Shown piece by piece: positions 1 through 7,977 of a DNA stretch of 64,000 bases. The notes under the pieces were generated by a model. The model saw only the letters and a list, made by a program, of their open reading frames with translations. It ran no database searches and was not told where the DNA came from. The position numbers were made by a program, and so were the translations under genes. Source of the DNA: JAMXLG01 sp963765935 (GTDB taxonomy: Bacteria > Vulcanimicrobiota > Vulcanimicrobiia > Vulcanimicrobiales > Vulcanimicrobiaceae); NCBI GenBank assembly GCA_963765935.1, contig CAVXXX010000001.1:496001-560000 (forward strand), read 5' to 3'. Numbering within the stretch: position 1 is the first letter of the stretch; each line of letters opens with the position of its first letter.

Positions 1-430
1 CCTTCGTCGTGCGCCAGGACCTTTGGACTACGCCGACCTTCAACACATCTTCGCCGAAGCGGAACCCGGCTGGTAGTGACGGTTCCCCCTTACTCATCGC
101 CGCGACGTCGAAGGTTTCGCCCTCCGGCTCAATGGCTTTACTGACGAATGTCACGCCCTACTATCCCGTGTAAAATCGAATCTTCGTCTTCGCGTAAAAG
201 ACGCGGACGGTTCCGAAGTACGGCCCGAAACATCGCGCAAGTTCACAAGCGATGGCAAACAGAGGTGGCTTTCGCATAGCGTGGCTATGGTATCGGACAG
301 GGTGCCGGCGCACCCAGGGCCGCTGGGCCTAATTTCATCCGTTTGCGGCCAACTTTCGGGACGTTCGCTCTACCGCGAATAGCCTGCTTTCCTTACGCGC
401 GATTATGCGCTTGTCAGGTAGGCTGTTCAT
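1..430. other. Unresolved left edge, no supported complete gene
   Basis: No complete gene is supported here. Three readings compete at the edge. The first is a + strand tail ending at a TAG at 74-76, whose last residues read LDYADLQHIFAEAEPGW. The second is a + strand tail open to a TAA at 171-173. The third is a - strand gene starting at an ATG at 95-97 and leaving the window. All have acceptable codon use, and the sequence left of base 1 is needed to choose. From about 175 to 430 I see nothing coding; it should hold the promoter of the operon that starts at 431. The long - strand frame across 335-1600 mirrors the aminotransferase gene and is not a gene. Confidence 0.4.
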
Positions 431-1660
431 ATGCACACCGTCGAGCAACCATACGTTCATCTTCCGGACGATCAGGATGGATCCGGACGCAGCTTCGGCC
501 CGGAAGAAACGGGGGCGCTCGACGGCGTGCTTGCCTCCGGAACCCTCACGAGCACGAAAGGCGCGTACGTCCGTTTCTTCGAGCGTGACTTCGCGCGCCT
601 GTTGGGTGTCCGTTATGCATATGCATGCGCGTCCGGAAGCGCGGCGATCCACACGGCCATTGCAGCGCTCGATCTTGAACCCGGTGATGAAGTCGTTACG
701 ACGCCGGTCACCGACATGGGTGCGCTCACGCCGATTCTCTATCAAGCCGCCATTCCGGTCTTCGCGGACGTCGATCCGCAAACGTACAACATCACGGCAC
801 GCTCGATCGAACGCGTGTTGTCGGAACGCACGAGAGCGATCATCGCAACGCACCTCTTCGGCAATCCCGCGGAAATGGCGGAAATTCTGGCGCTCGCCGA
901 TGCGCGAGGCATTCCGGTCATCGAAGACGCGGCTCAAGCCTTCGGCGCAACATATAACGGCAAAAGTGCGGGTTCGCTTGGAAGAATCGGCTGTTTCAGT
1001 TTGCAGCAAGGGAAACACATCACGTGCGGTGAGGGCGGGATCGTCGTCACCAACGACGATGCGCTTGCGCGCAGGATGTATCTCTTCATCAATAAGGGAT
1101 GGGGATATGGCGATAGCAATCCCGATCATTACTTCCTCGCACTGAACTATCGTCTCTCGGAACTTCAAGGCGCCGTCGCGTTCGCGCAACTGCAGAAACT
1201 CGACGATCACGTGCTGATCCGGCGCGAACGCGCGCGCCAGCTCACCGCTGCACTGGACGGTATTCCGGGAATTGAAACGCCGCGCTCGAGTCTGTCCGCC
1301 GAGCATTCGTATTGGAAGTACGCGGTCCGGATCGATCCGCAGGTCTATCCCGGTGGTCCGCCGGCATTCGCTAGGGTCCTCAAGGACGCAAAGATCTCGT
1401 CCGCGCCGCGCTACATTCAAAAGCCCGCGTTCATGTGCAGAATCTTCCAAGAAAAGCGCACCTTCGGAACGAGTTCGTTTCCCTTCACGCTCGCGCGGCC
1501 GCAAGCGTTGGATTACCGGATGGAGTCGTTTCCCGGCGCGGCGGAAGCGCTCGCGCACGTTCTCGTGCTGCCCATCAACGAACGCTATACCTACGAACAC
1601 GTCATGTACGTCGCGTCGGCGATTGCCGACGCCGCTCGTACGCTACGGAGTGAGCTATGA
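431..1660 (+). CDS. DegT/DnrJ/EryC1/StrS-family sugar aminotransferase
   Basis: PLP-dependent aminotransferase of the family that aminates keto groups of nucleotide-linked sugars for surface polysaccharides or glycolipids, acting in the cytoplasm. The 409-aa length is normal for the family. ASGSAAIHTAI near residue 67 matches the PLP phosphate-binding segment. VIEDAAQAFGA (about 163-173) carries the Asp that contacts the PLP ring nitrogen. LQQGKHITCGEGG places the Schiff-base lysine at Lys195. The gene leads a tight run: its stop overlaps the next start in an ATGA. Its neighbours are an acyltransferase and an FAD enzyme, so it probably makes an amino sugar that is then N-acylated. The exact sugar cannot be read from sequence. 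Confidence 0.9.
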   Translation: MHTVEQPYVHLPDDQDGSGRSFGPEETGALDGVLASGTLTSTKGAYVRFFERDFARLLGVRYAYACASGSAAIHTAIAALDLEPGDEVVTTPVTDMGALTPILYQAAIPVFADVDPQTYNITARSIERVLSERTRAIIATHLFGNPAEMAEILALADARGIPVIEDAAQAFGATYNGKSAGSLGRIGCFSLQQGKHITCGEGGIVVTNDDALARRMYLFINKGWGYGDSNPDHYFLALNYRLSELQGAVAFAQLQKLDDHVLIRRERARQLTAALDGIPGIETPRSSLSAEHSYWKYAVRIDPQVYPGGPPAFARVLKDAKISSAPRYIQKPAFMCRIFQEKRTFGTSSFPFTLARPQALDYRMESFPGAAEALAHVLVLPINERYTYEHVMYVASAIADAARTLRSEL

Positions 1661-2259
1661 ACCACAATAGCGTGCGCATTCATCCGACGGCAATTGTCGA
1701 AGAGGACGTGCAGATCGGAGATCGGACCTCGGTCTGGGATAACGTTCACATTCGACACGGCACGACGATCGGCGAAGAGTGCATCATCGGAGAGAAGACC
1801 TACATCGCCTACGGGGTGCGAATCGGTAATCGCTGCAAACTCAATGCAAGCGTTTATATCTGCGCGGCAGTGACGATTCAAGACGGGGTAATGGTCAGCG
1901 CCGGCACGGTCTTTACCAACGACCGGTTTCCCCGCGCAACGACGCCGGATTTACGTGCGCTACGCTCGAGCGATCCCGATGAGGAAACCCTTCCGACGCT
2001 CGTCCGCGAAGGAGCGACGATCGGTGCGAATTGCACGATCGGCAACGATCTCGTCATCGGCCGCTTCGCGATGGTCGGAATGGGATCGGTACTCACCAAG
2101 AGCGTTCCGGATTTTCATTTGGTTATCGGGAACCCGGCGCGGGTTGCCGGGTACGTCTGTCGCTGCGGCCATTTGCTCGATCGCGACCTCACGTGCAAGT
2201 CGTGCGGATCGGCCTACTTCATGCACGAGGACCAGATCGTCGAAGGCGCGTTCGCATGA
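1657..2259 (+). CDS. Left-handed beta-helix (hexapeptide) acyltransferase with C-terminal zinc ribbon
   Basis: A 200-aa protein made of hexapeptide repeats (VQIGDRTSVWDNVHI, TIGEECIIGEKTYIAYGV, TIGANCTIGNDLVIG), the signature of trimeric left-handed beta-helix acyltransferases. The pattern resembles the WbpD/WlbB group, which N-acetylates amino-sugar nucleotides. The C-terminus has a CRCG-x10-CKSC ribbon (about 168-185), as some members of this group do. It overlaps the upstream aminotransferase stop by four bases and its own stop overlaps the next ATG, so the three genes are translationally coupled. The likely job is acylating the amino group installed by the upstream enzyme. Acyl donor and sugar are unknown. 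Confidence 0.85.
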   Translation: MNHNSVRIHPTAIVEEDVQIGDRTSVWDNVHIRHGTTIGEECIIGEKTYIAYGVRIGNRCKLNASVYICAAVTIQDGVMVSAGTVFTNDRFPRATTPDLRALRSSDPDEETLPTLVREGATIGANCTIGNDLVIGRFAMVGMGSVLTKSVPDFHLVIGNPARVAGYVCRCGHLLDRDLTCKSCGSAYFMHEDQIVEGAFA

Positions 2260-3590
2260 CGCGATGCGCGGTCGTAGGCGGCGGCATGCTTGGCATGACG
2301 GTCGCACTTCGGCTCGCGCGTGACGGATGGTCGGTGACGCTCTACGAACAAAGCGGAGAACTCGGTGGTCTTGCCGCACCGTGGCGGCTCTGCGGCAACA
2401 CGTGGGACCGTCACTTCCACGTGATCTCAAGCACCGACACCGCGCTGCTTTCGCTCTTGCGCGACTTGCAACTCGATCGTAAGACCGTCTGGCGGAACGT
2501 CCGCACGAACTTCTTCATCGACGGACATATGCATCCGTTTACGTCCGCCCTCGATCGCCTGCGCTTTCCGGCCCTTGGGATCATTGATAAAGCCCGCCTT
2601 GCAAGCATGATTCGACGGACGCATCGCCGCACGCAATGGGACGATCTCGAACATGTCAGCGTCGAGACGTGGCTGCGCGAAGAATCGGGCGATACCGCGT
2701 TTGAGCGCGTTTGGCGTCCGCTGCTTCGTGCGAGACTCGGCACGGAATATCGCAGGTGCAATGCCGCGTTCATCTGTGCGATGATCAAACGCCGCCAGGC
2801 TGCCGCGCATCGAGGCGGAACGCAACGATTCGGTTACGTGAGCGGCGGGTATGCCGCCATCGTTGACGCGCTTGCACGCGCGCTCGTGCGCGAAGGCGTT
2901 CGAATTCGAACGGGCACGCTGGTCGAGCGCATCGATAGCGTCGACCGGCAACTATCGATCGAAACTGCGGAAGGCCCTCGTTTCTACGACAGAGTCGTCA
3001 TGGCACTCCCTACGCCGGCGATCGCGCGAATTGCTGATGCATTGAGCGGCGAAGAACGCGACCGTCTTCATGCAATCGACTATCAGGGACTGGTGTGCGT
3101 GTCGCTGTTGCTGGATCAACCGCTCGGGAATGCATATGTCACGCACATTGCGGATCCGGAGATTCCTTTTTCCGCTGCAATCGAAATGACGGCACTCGTC
3201 GAGCCTTCGGCATTCGGTCATCGCCATTTGGTTTACTTGCCGCGATACTGTACGCCGCGGGACCCGTTCTTTGTTCGCGGTGATGCGGAGATGCGTTCGC
3301 AAGCGGCAACTGCGCTTGCGAAGATGTATCCGTCGTTCAAGCCTGAAAGCATCCGTGCATTTCGTGTCTCGCGCGTGCCGTCGGTTTTTGCGCTTCCGGT
3401 GGTCGGATACTCGGGACGGCTTCCCGGTTTTTCGACATCGGCTCCGGGACTCTACATCGCAACGTCCGCGCAAATCACCAACGGAATGTTGAATGTCAAC
3501 GAGACGCTCGCGCTTGCGCACCGCGCCGCAACGGCGATCGTAGACGATGTTCGCTACGCTGCCGGAGGAATTCGCGAAGCCGCGCGCTAG
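2256..3590 (+). CDS. FAD/NAD(P)-binding oxidoreductase, amine-oxidase/protoporphyrinogen-oxidase-like fold
   Basis: A 444-aa flavoprotein. The N-terminal VVGGGMLGMTVALRLARDG (residues 6-24) is a Rossmann FAD-binding motif followed by the acidic end of the second strand (YEQ) and a GG motif (GELGGLAAPW). I place the start at the ATG at 2256, which overlaps the previous stop. The open frame continues upstream to 2031 but runs there through the acyltransferase gene in another frame. The C-terminal FSTSAPGLYIATSAQI is typical of the family's second FAD-contact region. In sugar-modification clusters such enzymes often sit beside DegT proteins and resemble UDP-galactopyranose-mutase-type folds. The substrate is not inferable. 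Confidence 0.8.
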   Translation: MTRCAVVGGGMLGMTVALRLARDGWSVTLYEQSGELGGLAAPWRLCGNTWDRHFHVISSTDTALLSLLRDLQLDRKTVWRNVRTNFFIDGHMHPFTSALDRLRFPALGIIDKARLASMIRRTHRRTQWDDLEHVSVETWLREESGDTAFERVWRPLLRARLGTEYRRCNAAFICAMIKRRQAAAHRGGTQRFGYVSGGYAAIVDALARALVREGVRIRTGTLVERIDSVDRQLSIETAEGPRFYDRVVMALPTPAIARIADALSGEERDRLHAIDYQGLVCVSLLLDQPLGNAYVTHIADPEIPFSAAIEMTALVEPSAFGHRHLVYLPRYCTPRDPFFVRGDAEMRSQAATALAKMYPSFKPESIRAFRVSRVPSVFALPVVGYSGRLPGFSTSAPGLYIATSAQITNGMLNVNETLALAHRAATAIVDDVRYAAGGIREAAR

Positions 3591-3599
3591 CAATCTCGA

Positions 3600-4421
3600 A
3601 TGCTCCGGCTCGGAATCGATCTTGGCGGTACGAAGACCGAAATCATCGCCCTTGGTGTAAAACGCGAAACGTTGCTTCGCCGGCGCGTTGCTACGCCGCG
3701 CGGCGACTACGCCGCAACGGTGCGCACCATCGTAGAATTGATCGAGGGCGCGGAACGCGAACTCGGGGAACGCGGGACCGTCGGTATTGGAACGCCGGGC
3801 GCGGTCTCGTTTGCAACGGGCCGCATGAAAAACGCGAACAGCACGTGGCTTTTAGGAAAGCCGCTGCGCGACGATCTCGAAGCAGCACTCGGGCGCACCA
3901 TCCGCATGACGAACGACGCAAATGCATTCGCGCTTTCCGAAGCGACCGACGGCGCCGCCGCCGGCGCGCGCGTGGCGTTCGCCGTGATTCTCGGGACAGG
4001 AGTGGGCGGCGGCATTGCCGTCGACCGCCACTTTCACGACGGACCGAACGCAATCGCCGGTGAGTGGGGACACGTATCGTTGCCTTGGCCAAGCACCGAT
4101 GAACGGCCTGGGCCTGCCTGCTATTGCGGCAAGTATGGATGCATCGAAACCTTCTTGTCCGGGCCCGCGCTCGAACGGGACGGCTCTATCGAGCGCTACG
4201 AGGACCGCTTGGCGCGCGCGTTGTCCATGATCGTGAACATCGTTGATCCCGACACGATCGTCCTTGGCGGCGGCGTATCGAATATCGCGCGGTTGTATCA
4301 GAACGTGCCCGCGCTGATGCGACCGTACGTCTTTTCGGATACGTTCTCGACGCCCATCGTATGCGCAAGCCATGGAGATTCGAGCGGCGTGCGCGGCGCC
4401 GCCATGCTTTGGGAAGAGTAA
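3600..4421 (+). CDS. ROK-family sugar kinase
   Basis: Cytoplasmic ATP-dependent sugar kinase of 273 aa. IDLGGTKTE (6-14) is the ATP phosphate loop. TNDANAFAL places the catalytic base at Asp106. GTGVGGGI (132-139) is the second phosphate motif. GEWGH (154-158) and CYCGKYGCIE (Cys174, Cys176, Cys181) form the ROK zinc site. Glucose, fructose and N-acetylhexosamine kinases all share these motifs, so the sugar is uncertain. The gene follows the FAD enzyme after nine bases, in the same direction. A role in feeding sugar into the cluster is plausible but inferred. Confidence 0.88.
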   Translation: MLRLGIDLGGTKTEIIALGVKRETLLRRRVATPRGDYAATVRTIVELIEGAERELGERGTVGIGTPGAVSFATGRMKNANSTWLLGKPLRDDLEAALGRTIRMTNDANAFALSEATDGAAAGARVAFAVILGTGVGGGIAVDRHFHDGPNAIAGEWGHVSLPWPSTDERPGPACYCGKYGCIETFLSGPALERDGSIERYEDRLARALSMIVNIVDPDTIVLGGGVSNIARLYQNVPALMRPYVFSDTFSTPIVCASHGDSSGVRGAAMLWEE

Positions 4422-4426
4422 GTGCT

Positions 4427-5380
4427 ATGCAAGCTATAGTCGTCGAACATTTGGGTGAAGAGGGCACGTTGCGCGAAATTCCCGCCCCGCAGCCCGGCCC
4501 CGATGAAATTCTGGTACGTATTACCGCTGCGGGGGTCAACCCCGTGGATTGGAAGGTCCGCGATGGGGGACGCAAACCGCTTCCCTTCGTCCTCGGACAA
4601 GATTTTGCGGGCGTCGTTTCCGCAGTTGGAGATCGCGTCAACGAGTACCGGCAAGGTGAACGCATCTTCGGAATCGCGCGAAAATATGGCGCATACGCGC
4701 AATTCACGCTCGTCCCCGAGAAGTCCAGACCCGAGCCGATCGCGCACATTCCGCAAGGCGTCGGCGATGCCGACGCAGCAGCCCTGCCGACCGCCGGCCT
4801 CACAGCGCTCGCTGCGCTCGATATGATGAAGCTCGCGCAAGCACAGACTCTCGTCGTTGTCGGCGCAACCGGCGGCGTCGGAAGTTTCGCTGCGCAGATC
4901 GCAAAATCGCGCGGCGCCCGCGTCATCGGCACGGGCCACTCGGGTCACGAATCGCAAGCGCGCGAACTCGGCGTTGACGAATTTATCGCCTATAACAAGC
5001 AATCCGTCGTTGATACGATCAAACGCATCGTTCCAAACGGGGCCGACGCGTTGCTCGACGTCGTCAGCGATGGGGACGCAATCGCGCCGATGCAGGCTGC
5101 CGTGCGGCCCGGCGGATGGATCATTTCAACGATCGGTTCGCTCGACATCGAGCGGACCAAACGCAGTGGCCTGCAAGCATCGAATATCGTGATGAACGAA
5201 ACCCCGGAGTCGTCGCACGAGGGACTCCGTGAACTGGCGCGCATGGTCGAACAAGGGACGATTCGCGTCATGATTGCCGCCGAGCGCGATTTTCGCGACG
5301 CGACGCAAGCGTTGCAACAGAGCAAATCCGGCGGAATTACCGGCAAGCTTGTTCTGACGGTGGAGTCCGGGCGGATTTAA
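4427..5380 (+). CDS. Zinc-independent MDR-family NADPH:quinone oxidoreductase / alcohol dehydrogenase-like protein
   Basis: A 317-aa medium-chain dehydrogenase/reductase. The N-terminal GroES-like domain carries PGPDEILVRITAAGVNPVDW and FVLGQDFAGVV. The Rossmann domain begins at VVVGATGGVGSFAAQIAKSR, with the AxxGxxG-type NADP-binding loop of quinone oxidoreductases. I see no structural zinc Cys cluster, which fits the QOR/enoyl-reductase branch. The ATG at 4427 fits the family N-terminus (MQAIVVEHLG); the open frame upstream of it overlaps the ROK gene out of frame. The last 44 bases overlap the end of the relic on the opposite strand. Confidence 0.85.
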   Translation: MQAIVVEHLGEEGTLREIPAPQPGPDEILVRITAAGVNPVDWKVRDGGRKPLPFVLGQDFAGVVSAVGDRVNEYRQGERIFGIARKYGAYAQFTLVPEKSRPEPIAHIPQGVGDADAAALPTAGLTALAALDMMKLAQAQTLVVVGATGGVGSFAAQIAKSRGARVIGTGHSGHESQARELGVDEFIAYNKQSVVDTIKRIVPNGADALLDVVSDGDAIAPMQAAVRPGGWIISTIGSLDIERTKRSGLQASNIVMNETPESSHEGLRELARMVEQGTIRVMIAAERDFRDATQALQQSKSGGITGKLVLTVESGRI

Positions 5381-5786
5381 CGGTAGCGAGCAACTCGGAC
5401 AATGTAACCACGGACGTGTGCGGCTTCGTTACCGAGACGCTGCCCGCAAGAACGCCAAGTGAAACGGCATCAATCAGATCGCACCCGGCCGCAAGGCCGA
5501 GTGCGACGCCGGCAGTAAACGAATCGCCCGCGCCGACGCTATGCCGGACGCCGACGAGCGGCGCCGGAATGAAAGCCAACCGTTCGTCCGATGCAAGCGC
5601 GACGCCGCGCCACCGAAATGCCGCAATCAATGTTTCGATTTCGGGCGATTCGATGTATCGCTCGTCGTCGGGAGTCTGGTCGGCAACCGTGATGGAAAAG
5701 TCATGAAATGTTTGTCCGAAGAGACTTGCAAGCGTAATCGCTAAGCCGGTTTTACGAGAATATGTCGGAATCAAAACATCGATCAC
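5337..5786 (-). pseudogene. Fusion relic: glycosyltransferase family 2 N-terminus joined to PfkB sugar-kinase C-terminus
   Basis: A 149-codon open frame whose halves belong to different families. Residues 1 to about 62 (MIDVLIPTYSRKTG...LASLFGQTF...VADQTPDD) are the opening of a GT-A family 2 glycosyltransferase, ending before the catalytic part. From about residue 63 (VALASDERLAFIPAP) it becomes the C-terminal quarter of a PfkB carbohydrate kinase. That part has the anion-hole motif SVGAGDSFTAG with catalytic Asp and a normal PfkB end. No complete active site of either enzyme remains. A deletion that removed the end of one gene and the start of its neighbour explains this best. The frame is still open, so the event may be recent or the product may be kept. 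Confidence 0.75.
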
Positions 5787-5822
5787 GCTAACGTCCTACC
5801 CGCGAGAGCCGTTAACTAAAGA

Positions 5823-7208
5823 GTGACGGAACACCTCATGCACCGGCGCAATTTCCTATTGCTCTGGAGCGGTCAATCCATCTCTCAACTCGGCGGACAA
5901 CTGAGCATCTTCGCGCTCCCGACAATCGCGATTCTGGTGCTCCATGCAAAGGCCAGTCAGGTCGGAGCGCTGCAAAGCCTCGAGTTTGGCGTGATCGCGT
6001 TGCTTGCGACCTTCGTCGGTGTCATCGTCGACCGTTTTAAACGACGGCCGCTCATGATGGCGGCCAATATCGTACGGGTGCTCTCGATCGGCTCGCTGCC
6101 GTTCGCATTCTTCTTCCACCGGCTCTCGCTCGGGCAGTTCTTTGTCGTAGCGGCGATCACGGCTGCGGCAAACGTCATTTTCGATACAGCGTACGGAGCG
6201 TTTGTGCCGACATTGGTCGGGCGCAAAGAGTTCGGTAAAGCAAATGCAAAGATGACGATGACTGCATCGGCGGCCGAAGCAATCGGAAACAGCAGTTCAG
6301 GCGCAATCGTCCAATTCGTCGGCGCGCCGCTGGCGTTGATCCTCAACTGCGCCACCTACATCGTGTCGAGCTTTTCGCTTGCGCGTCTCAAAGTCGAAGA
6401 AACGATCGAGCCGCCAAAATCGAGCGACCGAGCCGTTGCGCAATTCGTGAACGAATTTCTCGAAGGCATCCGCTTGGTATGGGACAATAAGGCGCTCCGT
6501 TCCATCGGCCTCACGAGCGCAACGGCATACTACAGCGGCTCGATGGTCACGACCGTGTTCGCGATCTACGCGTACCGTGTGCTTCATCTCTCGCCGGTCA
6601 TGTTCGGTTTACTCATGGGCTTCGCGAACATCGGCATTTTCGGCGGCGCTGTTGCGAAGCCGCTTGCGGCACGTCTAGGCCCGCGAACGACGCTCGCATG
6701 CGCGACCGCGCTCTCCGGCATCGCGAAGTTGACGTTCCTCATCACGCCGATTCCGATCGTGTCGCTCGTCGTTGGGCGCGTTCTTCTCTCGCTAACCGGC
6801 CCCATCTTCAACATCATCGACCAAGAAGTGCGCGTCCTCACTGTCAGCGACACGATGATGGGACGGATGAATGCGACGATGCGCACGGTCATCTGGGGCG
6901 CGCTGCCGCTCGGTTCGCTGACCGGCGGTTTTCTCGCGGATGCCGTCGGAATTCAAACCACAATCCTTCTCGGCGGACTGATCGGAGTGCTCTCGGCTGC
7001 GTGGGTTACGCTCTGCCCGGCGATTCCCGAGTACGAACGAGTGGGTACACGCAAATCATGGCGGATCAGCAACCCGCGTCGTCGTTTGGCAACAATCCGT
7101 TCTTCGACGGCATCGTTCGTGCTACGCAAGACCAGCCGATTCTCCAGCAGCTTGCGAGCGCCGTTCAGCCGGCGATCAAGCGCGCGTTGCGCAACCCGCG
7201 TTCGCTAA
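5823..7208 (+). CDS. Major facilitator superfamily transporter with anomalous C-terminal tail
   Basis: Inner-membrane MFS permease. About twelve hydrophobic segments fill residues 10-405, with the loop motif DRFKRRPLMM (about 63-72) after helix 2. It resembles the H+-antiport drug-efflux branch (enterobactin exporter-like), starting FLLLWSGQSISQLGGQL. The start is a GTG at 5823; an ATG at 5838 is an alternative. The last 50 or so residues are Arg/Ser-rich and unlike an MFS tail. They are the out-of-frame reading of the next gene, which begins at 7058. The natural stop has probably been lost or frameshifted near 7040-7058. Confidence 0.82.
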   Translation: MTEHLMHRRNFLLLWSGQSISQLGGQLSIFALPTIAILVLHAKASQVGALQSLEFGVIALLATFVGVIVDRFKRRPLMMAANIVRVLSIGSLPFAFFFHRLSLGQFFVVAAITAAANVIFDTAYGAFVPTLVGRKEFGKANAKMTMTASAAEAIGNSSSGAIVQFVGAPLALILNCATYIVSSFSLARLKVEETIEPPKSSDRAVAQFVNEFLEGIRLVWDNKALRSIGLTSATAYYSGSMVTTVFAIYAYRVLHLSPVMFGLLMGFANIGIFGGAVAKPLAARLGPRTTLACATALSGIAKLTFLITPIPIVSLVVGRVLLSLTGPIFNIIDQEVRVLTVSDTMMGRMNATMRTVIWGALPLGSLTGGFLADAVGIQTTILLGGLIGVLSAAWVTLCPAIPEYERVGTRKSWRISNPRRRLATIRSSTASFVLRKTSRFSSSLRAPFSRRSSARCATRVR

Positions 7209-7969
7209 AGAATTTTCTCCACGGCGTCTGGGTAGGACACCCGCTTCATCCGATCCTCACCGATCTCCCCATCGGCGCATGGACGATGGCAGCGGTCTTC
7301 GATACGCTACACCTCATCGATAAGCGGCCCGACACCGCGCGCGCAGCCGACATCTGCGTTGCGACGGGCATGATCGGTGCGGTGGGCGCCGCGCTCACGG
7401 GATTGGCGGATTGGAGTGAAACATACGGGCGCCCAGCGCGTGTCGGCGTCGTGCACGCGACATCGAACACGCTCGCGCTAACGCTGTACGCGACGTCGTT
7501 CTTTTTGCGTAAGCGCGATCGCGCAGCGGGAATGTTCGTATCGCTACTTGGTTACGGGATGGCAACGATCGGGGCCGGACTTGGCGGTCATCTCGTCTAC
7601 GGCGAAAACCAAGGCGTCAATCACGCGGCGGCCGAGGATTTGCCGACGCAATGGATTCGTCTCTTGCCCATGGACGAACTGATGGACGGCAAACCGCATC
7701 GTGCGAAGTTGAAGGAGCGCGACATCGTCCTCGTGCGCCACAGCGGCACGATATTCGCGCTCCTCGATTCATGCGCGCATCTCGGTGGCCCGCTCCATAA
7801 AGGCACCGTCGACGACTGCAGCATCACGTGCCCGTGGCACGGTTCGCGTTACGCGCTCGTCGACGGGCATATCCTTAACGGTCCCGCAACCCTGAATCAA
7901 CCGACATTTGAAACGCGAATCGTCGAAGGCTACGTAGAAGTCCGCGCGTTCTCAGCGGAAGCGCCCTAA
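7058..7969 (+). CDS. DUF2231 membrane domain fused to a Rieske [2Fe-2S] ferredoxin domain
   Basis: A 303-aa protein. The N-terminal half holds the DUF2231 signature GVWVGHPLHPILTDLPIGAW and several membrane segments (about residues 55-185). The C-terminal 100 residues are a Rieske domain: CAHLGGPL supplies C-x-H and CPWHGSRY supplies C-x2-H, the four [2Fe-2S] ligands. It probably passes electrons at the membrane; partner and reaction are unknown. The start is the ATG at 7058 (MADQQPASS). The gene lies 151 bases inside the reading frame of the upstream transporter gene. Confidence 0.85.
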   Translation: MADQQPASSFGNNPFFDGIVRATQDQPILQQLASAVQPAIKRALRNPRSLKNFLHGVWVGHPLHPILTDLPIGAWTMAAVFDTLHLIDKRPDTARAADICVATGMIGAVGAALTGLADWSETYGRPARVGVVHATSNTLALTLYATSFFLRKRDRAAGMFVSLLGYGMATIGAGLGGHLVYGENQGVNHAAAEDLPTQWIRLLPMDELMDGKPHRAKLKERDIVLVRHSGTIFALLDSCAHLGGPLHKGTVDDCSITCPWHGSRYALVDGHILNGPATLNQPTFETRIVEGYVEVRAFSAEAP

Positions 7970-7977
7970 GCTCTTCG

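Noticed and set aside
120..173. Reading MALLTNVTPYYPV near the left edge, like the opening of a GT4 glycosyltransferase
   Set aside because: It meets a stop at 171-173 at once and no frame continues the GT4 pattern.
335..1600. Long - strand open frame (421 codons) opposite the aminotransferase gene
   Set aside because: It is Arg-rich without family motifs and mirrors a gene with clear PLP motifs; typical antisense openness in GC-rich DNA.
2031..2255. N-terminal extension of the FAD oxidoreductase
   Set aside because: It lies in the acyltransferase gene in another frame and precedes the Rossmann motif with non-conserved sequence; ATG 2256 fits the family.
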